Positions 56,798 to 64,000 of a DNA stretch of 64,000 nt are shown in pieces (position 1 is the stretch's first letter; each line of letters opens with the position of its first letter). The notes below the pieces were generated by a model, which had not been told where the DNA came from, did no database searches, and saw only the letters and a program-made list of their open reading frames with translations. Made by a program: the position numbers and the translations under genes. Source of the stretch: Terasakiispira papahanaumokuakeensis (GTDB taxonomy: Bacteria > Pseudomonadota > Gammaproteobacteria > Pseudomonadales > Halomonadaceae); assembly GCF_001709345.1 (NCBI RefSeq), contig NZ_MDTQ01000001.1, forward strand, positions 186,001-250,000, written 5' to 3'.

Positions 56798-57259
56798 TCA
56801 GTTCGTCTGTTTTTTATGTTTTTGGGCAGGAATGACCATGATCCGTGTACCCGAAAGTAAGTCGGGCCAGGCGCGTTTTTCTGGATCCCAGAGTAGCCAA
56901 AAAAAGCCTAACCCTAAGCAAGCCCAGGCCGCCAATCCCCCCACCAAACGTAGCACGGTTTGTCGAAAGTTAATGGGTTGGGCCTGATCGGTTTGCACTC
57001 TTAGACGCCATGCCTGCATGCCCAGTGTCTGTCCGTTTTTGCGCCAGAAAAAAGCAAAAAATAAGCTAATACTCATCCAGATTACGGCGCTAAAAGCGGG
57101 ATGTTGGACCGCCTCGCCATGGTTGAGCAGAACGCCTATACCGGAAATGACCATGGCCAAAGCAATAATCAGTAGGCCATCGTAAATCATGGCGCCTAGG
57201 CGGCGTAACAGGCCTGCGGGGTAAACATCATCGGCCTGTGGGAATTGGTGCACTGCCAT
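56798..57259 (-). CDS. RDD-family membrane protein
   Basis: A 153-residue protein with three hydrophobic segments and the RDD signature LLRRLGAMIYDGLLIIAL (Arg-Asp pair in the first helix region), plus FWRKNGQTLGMQAWRLRV. Function of such small RDD proteins is not settled; some are linked to Na+/H+ exchange or envelope processes. Transcribed towards the terminator with its start 21 bp after the lptG stop, so it may share the lptFG transcript. Confidence 0.9.
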   Translation of the reverse strand: MAVHQFPQADDVYPAGLLRRLGAMIYDGLLIIALAMVISGIGVLLNHGEAVQHPAFSAVIWMSISLFFAFFWRKNGQTLGMQAWRLRVQTDQAQPINFRQTVLRLVGGLAAWACLGLGFFWLLWDPEKRAWPDLLSGTRIMVIPAQKHKKQTN

Positions 57260-57280
57260 TACTTAATTCTCCTGCGCTCT

Positions 57281-58357
57281 TTAGCCTGCCCGGCGGATAA
57301 GATGAAGTGCCCAGAGTATACATAGACCACTGGGAAGTAATACTGACAGGGCTGGGGTGAATCCCCATAAAAGTGTGGCCGGACCGAGCAAATCTTGTGC
57401 AAACTTCAACAGTAGGCCGATAACGATCCCGTGAAAAATACGGGTGCTCGCTGGAATGCTGCGCATTGAGCCAAAGGTAAACGAAGCACCTAGCAAGACG
57501 ACGCTGAATATCGTGATGGGCAATAGTGTTTTACGCCAGAAGGCGAGCCAGTAATAGCCGCTATCGAGCCCCTTCTCATCCAAATAGTGCGCGTAGCGCC
57601 AAAGTGTCGGCGCTGAGAGATCGGGCGGATCGTAAGCTTGAAGTGCTATGAATTCAGGCGCGACGGGCAAAGATAAGGTAGCCTGATCAAGGTCATGGCT
57701 GATAATTTTGTCGTCACTGAGTACAAGGTCATGGGCCTTCTGAAGACGCCATTGCTGTTGGTCATCCAACGTCGCTTTGGGGGCCGTGATCATCCGGATG
57801 AGGTCCCATTGATCATCCAATTGATAAACGGTGATACCCAGTAGAATACCGTCATCTCGGGCGACGTTGATACGGATGAAATTGTGTTCGTCTCTCAGCC
57901 ATAAATCCTGAGTGACATTATGGGCGCTCGCCTCTTGTCCATTCATCTTTTCCCAACGCCATGTCTCCGCAAACTGAATCGTGTTAAACATGAAGACTTC
58001 GCTAAAAATCATCAGCACAATCAAAAGACCGGCGATCGGCCGCATGGCCAATGAAATAAGGCGTGGGATAGAGAGCCCGGAAGCGCGCATCACGGTGAGT
58101 TCACTGGTGGCGGCTAGGCCACCTAAACCCACCAGGGTCCCGATTAATACAGCAATGGGGAAAAAGAGATATAAGCGCTCGGGTAGGCGCATCCCCATAT
58201 AGAGTAAAACATCCACGAAGCGGTATTGGCTGGAAATATCGCCCAAGCTATCAATGATGGTGAAAGTCAAATCCAGCCCGAGAATCACAACCAGACTGGC
58301 GAGTGTGGCTTTGAGCACGGCTGAAGAGAGATAGCGGCTTAAATGAGAGGTCTTCAT
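57281..58357 (-). CDS. lptG: LPS export permease LptG
   Basis: Inner-membrane subunit with LptF of the LptB2FG extractor. Start at ATG 58357, overlapping the lptF stop (ATGA), gives 358 residues; the upstream extension is unlikely. Six transmembrane helices and a periplasmic beta-jellyroll between helices 3 and 4 are readable. Translational coupling with lptF fits equal stoichiometry. Confidence 0.95.
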   Translation of the reverse strand: MKTSHLSRYLSSAVLKATLASLVVILGLDLTFTIIDSLGDISSQYRFVDVLLYMGMRLPERLYLFFPIAVLIGTLVGLGGLAATSELTVMRASGLSIPRLISLAMRPIAGLLIVLMIFSEVFMFNTIQFAETWRWEKMNGQEASAHNVTQDLWLRDEHNFIRINVARDDGILLGITVYQLDDQWDLIRMITAPKATLDDQQQWRLQKAHDLVLSDDKIISHDLDQATLSLPVAPEFIALQAYDPPDLSAPTLWRYAHYLDEKGLDSGYYWLAFWRKTLLPITIFSVVLLGASFTFGSMRSIPASTRIFHGIVIGLLLKFAQDLLGPATLLWGFTPALSVLLPSGLCILWALHLIRRAG

Positions 58358-59436
58358 CTGCGCACCCCTCCTGCGCGAAAGACGCCTCTTCGCCAGCACA
58401 TCAGTAGGCCAATCACGGTGAATAGGCCATGTAGAATCCACAACCCAGGCATTAAGGGCCAGCCGCCATCATTAATCACTTTTTGTAATGACAGCATGCC
58501 AAATAAGAAAACCAGCAGCATCATGACGACGGGTAAGAGGGCGCCAAAGCGTCCTTGGCGTGGGGCGACTTGGCTCATGGGGAGTGCAATCAGCATCATC
58601 ACTGGCAACATCAAGGGAAGTGCTAGGCGCCATTGAAGCTGCGCTTTAGCCGCTAAATCATCGCGTTTGAGTAGGTTGCGAGTGCTGAGCATCTCCGCTT
58701 CATCCGGTACGCTGGGGGGCGTGAAGACGGCGATTCGCTGGGCGAACTGGTCAAAGGTGAGTGCTTCAACCGCTTGCCCTTGTGCCGGCAGGATATAACG
58801 GTGTCCTTGCTGTAATACCAGAAACCGGCTGAGTGTTTGCGGGGCCACCTGTTGAGTGCCTTTTTTTGCCAAGATCAGCGTATTGCGCCCTTGCTCGTCT
58901 ACCGAAGCGATCAATACATGCTCCAGCTGTGTTTTATCGTCACTTAACGCTTGTGCATAAATGCCTTGCTGGCCTAAGTGGGTAAATCGTCCAGGGGTGA
59001 GCAATTCAAAACTGGAGCGTTGTTTTTGGGTTTGGATGACTTCTTCACTTAACGCTTGCGTGTAGGGCGTAATATAAAGTGAACACATGCTGGCGAGTAA
59101 AGCCATGGCCAGCGAGAGCACCATGACACCGCTTAATAGTTGACGTTGGCCGACTCCGCTGGATTGAATGACCGCCATCTCGTTTTCCATATACAAGCGG
59201 CTAAAGGTCAGCATGACGCCGAGGATGAAACTCAAAGGGAGAATCAATTGAATGGCATATGGCATGTACAGGAGCGTCAATTGCCCGAGCACATTCAGAC
59301 CTATTTCGCCTTCTGCGGCATTATTCAAATAACGGGCAAAACGGCTGCCTGTAATAATCAGGAGCAGCACGCCGCCGATAGTCAGCGTTGAAAGCAGGAT
59401 TTCACGTGCGATATAACGATACAGTATCAAGGGCAT
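58354..59436 (-). CDS. lptF: LPS export permease LptF
   Basis: Partner of LptG. Start at ATG 59436 (MPLILYRYIAREIL) resembles other LptF starts; an alternative GTG 59463 would add nine residues, and both have weak ribosome binding sites. About 360 residues with six helices and the periplasmic domain. Divergent from pepA. Confidence 0.94.
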   Translation of the reverse strand: MPLILYRYIAREILLSTLTIGGVLLLIITGSRFARYLNNAAEGEIGLNVLGQLTLLYMPYAIQLILPLSFILGVMLTFSRLYMENEMAVIQSSGVGQRQLLSGVMVLSLAMALLASMCSLYITPYTQALSEEVIQTQKQRSSFELLTPGRFTHLGQQGIYAQALSDDKTQLEHVLIASVDEQGRNTLILAKKGTQQVAPQTLSRFLVLQQGHRYILPAQGQAVEALTFDQFAQRIAVFTPPSVPDEAEMLSTRNLLKRDDLAAKAQLQWRLALPLMLPVMMLIALPMSQVAPRQGRFGALLPVVMMLLVFLFGMLSLQKVINDGGWPLMPGLWILHGLFTVIGLLMCWRRGVFRAGGVRR

Positions 59437-59666
59437 CCCCAGCTGCAATGCAAAACGGGCCACGATTCCTTACACTGACCCAGGACCGGCGGTGAGGGTA
59501 ACGGCAGGGGATTATCCTATATTCCATGCTTGAATATCCATGCCGTCGACTCGATCTTAATCATGAGTATTCTGATTGCAGTGATTTTCTTGCTCTGCAG
59601 CTTCTTTCATTTTACAGGTGCCGGGCTTTGAAGCCGGCTTCTCTGTCATTGCCATGTGGAGTTCCT

Positions 59667-61184
59667 ATGGAGTTTAAGCTCTTATCTCAATCACCCGCGA
59701 ACCAAAGTACGGCGTGTCTGGTGATCCCGGTTGGCCAGGATGGCCAATTAACCGCTGTGGGTGAGCAGGTTGATAAAGCCACTGAATCCCTTGTGCGCCA
59801 GACCTTAGACCGGGGAGATTTCAAGGGCAAGCTGGGGCAGACTTTTTTACTGCCTTTTGCCCCAGGCCTCAAAGCCGAGCGTCTATTGCTGGTGGGCTAT
59901 GGTGATGCAGACAAGTTGACTGAATCACGGTTCCGTAAAATGGTTCAAGCGTCTGCCTCTGCGTTACTGGCCCTTAACATTCACGACGCCTTGGTTACGC
60001 TGGCAGATACGCCTGTTTTAGAGCGTGCGGTTGATTGGCGGATTCGCTTAATCAGTGAGACTTTCCTGACCAGTCGTTATCGCTTTACTGAGTTCAAAAG
60101 CCAGCCCGAGCCCGAGCCTGGCTTGACCGAGGTCGCATTATGGCTGCCTGCTGGTGAAGATGAAGCGATTGTCGCCCAAGGGTTGGCGATTGGTGAGGCG
60201 ATTGGTTCAGGACGTAATTTTACCCGCACCTTAGCGGATCGACCCGCTAATCTCTGTACGCCACGCCATTTGGCCGATGTCGCCGCCGAACTGGTTGAGG
60301 GCGATGACCGTTTCAAGCTGACGGTTCTAGATGAAGCGCAAATGGCTGAACTAGGAATGAATTCTCTGCTGGCGGTAGGCCAAGGCAGTGATGAACCCTC
60401 ACGATTGGTGGTGATTGAGTATCGTGGCGCCGATGACCCTGAGGCCGCACCTCATGCTCTGGTGGGTAAGGGCATTACGTTTGACTCCGGCGGGATCAGT
60501 CTGAAGCCTGGCGCGGGTATGGATGAAATGAAGTACGACATGGGCGGGGCCGCTTCCGTATTAGGCACTTGTGCGGCAGTGAAAGCCTTGGCGCCCAAAA
60601 TCAACTTGGTGGCGGTATTAGCGTGCGCTGAGAATATGCCTTCCGGTCGAGCCAATAAGCCGGGTGATATTTTGAAGACCATGTCCGGCAAGACGGTTGA
60701 AGTTCTGAATACTGATGCGGAAGGACGCTTGGTCTTGTGTGATGCGTTGACTTATGTCGAGCGATATCAGCCGACCACGGTGGTCGATATTGCCACGCTC
60801 ACCGGTGCTTGTATTATGGCATTGGGCCATCATGCAACAGGCTTATTGGCGAATGATGATGACTTGGCGCTGTCTCTGCTGGAAGCCGGTGAAATGGCTG
60901 AAGATCGTGCCTGGCATTTACCGCTATGGGAAGAATTCCAAGAGCAGTTGGACTCTAACTTTGCGGATATGCAAAACATTGGTGGGCGTCCGGCGGGGAC
61001 CATTACGGCGGGCTGCTTTTTGTCTCGCTTTGCTGAAAACTTTACTTGGGCACACTTGGATATCGCTGGAACGGCTTGGGTGTCTGGGAAGGCTAAAGGC
61101 GCAACTGGGCGTCCGGTAGGTTTGCTGACCCAGCATCTGCTTGACCGGGCTCAGGAAGAGAATACGGCCGAAGAGAAAGCCTAG
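59667..61184 (+). CDS. pepA: Leucyl aminopeptidase (PepA)
   Basis: Start at ATG 59667 behind TGGAG gives 505 residues; earlier in-frame starts are not supported. The metal site is in VGKGITFDSGGISLKPG and NTDAEGRLVLCDALTY. It hydrolyses N-terminal residues and, in E. coli, also acts as a DNA-binding repressor and Xer accessory factor. Divergent from lptF and followed by holC, the order of many gammaproteobacteria. Confidence 0.97.
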   Translation: MEFKLLSQSPANQSTACLVIPVGQDGQLTAVGEQVDKATESLVRQTLDRGDFKGKLGQTFLLPFAPGLKAERLLLVGYGDADKLTESRFRKMVQASASALLALNIHDALVTLADTPVLERAVDWRIRLISETFLTSRYRFTEFKSQPEPEPGLTEVALWLPAGEDEAIVAQGLAIGEAIGSGRNFTRTLADRPANLCTPRHLADVAAELVEGDDRFKLTVLDEAQMAELGMNSLLAVGQGSDEPSRLVVIEYRGADDPEAAPHALVGKGITFDSGGISLKPGAGMDEMKYDMGGAASVLGTCAAVKALAPKINLVAVLACAENMPSGRANKPGDILKTMSGKTVEVLNTDAEGRLVLCDALTYVERYQPTTVVDIATLTGACIMALGHHATGLLANDDDLALSLLEAGEMAEDRAWHLPLWEEFQEQLDSNFADMQNIGGRPAGTITAGCFLSRFAENFTWAHLDIAGTAWVSGKAKGATGRPVGLLTQHLLDRAQEENTAEEKA

Positions 61185-61258
61185 TCTTATGCCCCCGTAG
61201 CGCTTGCATGGCCTTCGGGGGTGTTGCCCTAGTCGCAAGTTAGTTCTCGTCAGGCTTT

Positions 61259-61286
61259 AAGCCCCAGTGATGCGTTGCTGGGGCTT
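61259..61286 (+). terminator. Hairpin behind pepA
   Basis: AAGCCCCAG (61259-61267) pairs with CTGGGGCTT (61278-61286) over 10 nt; the tail CTTGATGG is short of T. A second weaker CCCCCG/CGGGGG stem lies at 61192-61222. Likely partial terminator between pepA and holC. Confidence 0.55.
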
Positions 61287-61327
61287 CTTGATGGCCTTAT
61301 CAACTTTGTCGTTCCCGTCAGGAATTG

Positions 61328-61762
61328 ATGCGACTCATGACACAAATTGATTTTTATACGTTAGCCGATGAGCAAGAAGCCGCCCGGCTGGACTTTGCTT
61401 GTCGCTTGATTGAAACCATCTGGCGCAAAGGGCATCAGCTCTATGTGTTCGTCGATGATGACGTGGCAGTCGCCCACTTGGATGAATTACTTTGGGCCTT
61501 TCGTGCGGATAGCTTTGTGCCTCATGCCCGGCTGGATAGCCAAGTTCAGGCACCTATTCATGTTGGGTGTGACGAAGCCGGTGGTACACATCATGATGTG
61601 CTGGTGAATTTGGCGGCCCAGATTCCAGCTTGTTTTTCACGCTTTGAGCGCGTCACTGAGATCATCACTGCCGATGAGCAGGTGTTGCAGAATAAGCGTG
61701 AGGCTTGGCGTTTCTATCGACAACGCGGCTACCCGCTCAAACATCATGATATGCGGCGCTAA
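61328..61762 (+). CDS. holC: DNA polymerase III chi subunit
   Basis: Accessory clamp-loader subunit that contacts SSB. ATG 61328 lies 4 bp behind AGGA; ATG 61337 (MTQIDFYTLADEQE) fits the family equally and would remove three residues. The 144-residue protein shows ACRLIETIWRKGHQLYVFVDD, SFVPHARL and VNLAAQIPACFSRFERVTEII. Usually valS follows; here a minus-strand regulator gene follows, so the conserved block ends. Confidence 0.9.
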   Translation: MRLMTQIDFYTLADEQEAARLDFACRLIETIWRKGHQLYVFVDDDVAVAHLDELLWAFRADSFVPHARLDSQVQAPIHVGCDEAGGTHHDVLVNLAAQIPACFSRFERVTEIITADEQVLQNKREAWRFYRQRGYPLKHHDMRR

Positions 61763-61789
61763 GCGCTAATGCTGACTCTGAATGCTTAT

Positions 61790-62869
61790 TTAATGCTTAT
61801 GTTTTTGATGTTTGAATTCTTTCTGCTTGAATGAGGCAATTTGCGGCTCTATCTCCAGAAAGCAAGCTGTGAGAGAGGGGTCAAAGTGACTGCCGCTTTC
61901 GGTGTGGATGAGCTGACAAGCATCTTCACGCGTCCAGGCTTTTTTATAAGGGCGTGGGGATGTCAGAGCATCATAAACATCACAGAGCGCGACGATACGC
62001 GCGGATAGTGGAATCTCTTCACCTTTGATCTGCTGCGGGTAACCGCTGCCATCCCACTTTTCATGGTGATGCAATGCAATTTCTGCGGCCATTTCAATGA
62101 CAGGAGCATGCTGCTCAACTGACAGAATGGCATGACCAATTTGTACATGGGCGCGCATGGACTCGAGTTCTTCTTCAGTTAATCTCCCGGGCTTCAGTAG
62201 AATTTGATCAGGCACGCCAATTTTGCCGACATCATGCATGGGGGCGGCGAGTCGAATACGTTCGACGTATTCAGCGGGTTGGCCAATATGTTGCGCCAGC
62301 AAGGCAGCGCTTTCGCCGATGCGCATGACGTGAGCACCGGTATCATCGTCACGATATTCTGCTGCCGCGCTGAGTGCATTAATAATGGCGTTGCGCGAGT
62401 GCTCTAATAAATGCGTTCTTTCTTTGACCTCTTGCTCCAGTTGCCGCCGATGTTGTTGAAGCTGTCGAAAGCTGAAACTGGCTTGAAGGTTATTACGAAC
62501 GCGCAACAACAGTTCAAGGTGGTCAAACGGCTTGCTAATAAAATCACGCGCGCCTGCGGCTAATGCTTGATGCCGGGTTTCGGTATCTTGAAGGGCCGTT
62601 AGCGCAATCACCGGCGGGTTTTCTAGCGAAGGAAGTCCAATGGCTTGCATGAATGCAAATCCATTCATTCCCGGCATATTGATATCCAATAACACCAGAT
62701 CAAAAGGCGCTTGCTGATGCATTGATAAGGCCTCTTGGGGCGACTCCTGCAAGGTGATATCGGTTAATCCTGCTCCCTTTAAAATTGCACTCATTAAGCG
62801 CAGGTTGGTTGCAATGTCATCCACCACGAGAATACGGCTGGCTGTCAGATGAGGTGGAATGACGATCAT
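61790..62869 (-). CDS. Response regulator with HD-GYP domain
   Basis: A 359-residue protein starting at ATG 62869 behind GGGAG at 6 bp. The N-terminal receiver domain (ILVVDD, LVLLDINMPGMNG with the phospho-acceptor Asp, TAL, SKP) is followed by a coiled linker and the HD-GYP domain (MHDVGKIGVPD, HHHEKWDGSGYP), predicted to hydrolyse cyclic di-GMP. The start lies 53 bp inside the histidine kinase gene, so the two form a coupled two-component system. Confidence 0.95.
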   Translation of the reverse strand: MIVIPPHLTASRILVVDDIATNLRLMSAILKGAGLTDITLQESPQEALSMHQQAPFDLVLLDINMPGMNGFAFMQAIGLPSLENPPVIALTALQDTETRHQALAAGARDFISKPFDHLELLLRVRNNLQASFSFRQLQQHRRQLEQEVKERTHLLEHSRNAIINALSAAAEYRDDDTGAHVMRIGESAALLAQHIGQPAEYVERIRLAAPMHDVGKIGVPDQILLKPGRLTEEELESMRAHVQIGHAILSVEQHAPVIEMAAEIALHHHEKWDGSGYPQQIKGEEIPLSARIVALCDVYDALTSPRPYKKAWTREDACQLIHTESGSHFDPSLTACFLEIEPQIASFKQKEFKHQKHKH

Positions 62870-64000
62870 AAGCAACTCCCGACAAATCAGAGATAAAAGT
62901 GTCCATTTCGGCAGCGGTTATGGGTAGATGAAGGCGTGGCAGTAATGCTAACAGTGGATCATTGGGGCCTTCATCGAGCCTTATACAGCCGGTTTGGGTG
63001 ATCAGCTGATGCCAGTCTTCCGTGATGGGGAAGGGGAGCAACTGTGTTTCGATCATTAATAATGGGGGTGCTCCCTGTTGACTCATGGCTTCTATTAATT
63101 CGAGGCCATCTTCAGGGTGATCACAGACCAATAAAATATAGCCCAAGGTTTGAGCGGCTGCTTGAAGTTGGTTGATGGTGTTATGGTCTTGAGTGATCGC
63201 CAGCCAAGTGTCTGTGCTCCAATGGCTATGTTCATCTGAGGTCTGAGGCGTTTGGCTTAAAGGTAAGGTAAACCAGAAATGAGCCCCTTGCCCCTCCTCA
63301 CTGTCGAGCCCGATGTCTCCTCCCATACTCAATACCAGTTCATGACATAAGCTGAGCCCGATACCGCTACCTGGAATCGGGCTATGCTCCATCCCCAGGC
63401 GATTAAAAGGCGTAAATAGCTCGGCTTGGCGAGCGCGGGGAATACCTGTGCCGTTGTCTTTGACTTCAATACGAACCCAGCGCTCTTCGGGGATTAACGA
63501 GACCGCCACATGACCACCTGGCCAGTTGTATTTAATCGCGTTAGAAATCAAATTGTGCAAGATCTGTCTGAGTCGCGTCGCATCCGCTCTGACGAGCAAT
63601 GAGTCTATGTGGGGGCATGAGGTGAGCTGGCATTCAATTTGATGCGCTTGGGCGATGACCTGCATTTGGTTGACCACACTTTTGACCAATGCGATCAGGT
63701 CTATGGGGGTGAGTTGAAGCCTCAGTGTGTTGTTGTGTGCCTGAGGTTGATCCAGCAAGTCATTGATTAAGGCATTCAGATGTTGGCCCGCAACCAGCAC
63801 TTCTTTGACTTGGTGTAGGTGCTGCCCGGTTAATTCCTGCGAGAGAAGCTGGCTAAACCCTATGATGCTATTTAAGGGTGTTTTGAGTTCATGGTTCATC
63901 CGCGCCATGAATTCGGCCTTTGCTTGATTGGCTTCTTCGGCCACTTTTACGGCTATTTCAAGCGCTTCTTGTTGGCGCTTCAGTAGGCTGATATCGACAT
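62817..64000 (-). CDS. Sensor histidine kinase with C-terminal pseudo-receiver (5' truncated)
   Basis: The frame continues past the right edge: DISLLKRQQEALEIA, the exit of a PAS-type domain, precedes the visible HisKA box (FMARMNHELKTPLNSIIGFSQLL). The ATPase follows with N box LHNLISNAIKYN, VKDNGTGIP and GSGIGLSLCHELV. The last about 130 residues resemble a receiver domain, but its phospho-acceptor position reads MIETQLL, Glu for Asp, so it would not be phosphorylated. The 3' end overlaps the HD-GYP regulator start by 53 bp. Confidence 0.93.
   Translation of the reverse strand, partial: VDISLLKRQQEALEIAVKVAEEANQAKAEFMARMNHELKTPLNSIIGFSQLLSQELTGQHLHQVKEVLVAGQHLNALINDLLDQPQAHNNTLRLQLTPIDLIALVKSVVNQMQVIAQAHQIECQLTSCPHIDSLLVRADATRLRQILHNLISNAIKYNWPGGHVAVSLIPEERWVRIEVKDNGTGIPRARQAELFTPFNRLGMEHSPIPGSGIGLSLCHELVLSMGGDIGLDSEEGQGAHFWFTLPLSQTPQTSDEHSHWSTDTWLAITQDHNTINQLQAAAQTLGYILLVCDHPEDGLELIEAMSQQGAPPLLMIETQLLPFPITEDWHQLITQTGCIRLDEGPNDPLLALLPRLHLPITAAEMDTFISDLSGVAYDRHSTSSDSQPYSRGG

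Overview
The window looks like chromosome of a gammaproteobacterium, most probably a member of the Halomonadaceae/Oceanospirillales. That placement is an inference from gene order (cysE-iscR-iscS-iscA-ndk-rlmN-pilW-rodZ-ispG-hisS-yfgM-bamB-der on one strand; queA-tgt-yajC-secD-secF; lptF/lptG divergent from pepA-holC) and from recalled resemblance of the proteins. No database search was possible.

Region 1 (1-8.1 kb) looks catabolic: the end of an outer-membrane barrel gene, a FeaB-like aldehyde dehydrogenase, two AraC-family regulators (FeaR-like and EutR-like), then a minus-strand set of an ornithine-cyclodeaminase-family protein, a Rid-family protein and a DadA-type FAD oxidoreductase. Together they suggest oxidation of an amine to an aldehyde and then an acid. 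Region 2 (8.3-15.4 kb) holds a LysR/SDR divergent pair, a NYN-domain protein, an AcuR-like TetR repressor with acryloyl-CoA reductase AcuI (two matching 15-bp operators), a 14-TM-type MFS exporter, an orphan tetrapyrrole-methylase-fold protein and a small basic ORF.

Region 3 (15.4-25.8 kb) is an accessory defence block: type I restriction-modification hsdM-hsdS-(AlbA/Schlafen-type ATP-binding protein)-hsdR, an 89-aa unknown gene with its own terminator, a FitA/FitB-type toxin-antitoxin pair, and decayed gene fragments on both edges.

Region 4 (25.8-64 kb) is core genome: guaB-guaA, xseA and an M23 peptidase, the long cysE-to-der stretch, trmJ and suhB, the sec/queuosine operon, tRNA-Leu(CAA), a small kinase-like gene, a HAD phosphatase, an unknown 274-aa protein, RDD protein, lptFG, pepA, holC and a histidine kinase/HD-GYP pair that runs off the right edge.

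A striking feature is the large number of short tandem direct repeats (units 12-21 bp, 2-5 copies) in intergenic DNA and, in frame, inside coding regions. Other points of interest are a SuhB whose two key catalytic aspartates are replaced, an isc operon without iscU/hscBA/fdx, a probably leaderless acuR transcript, and an orphan methylase/exporter pair.
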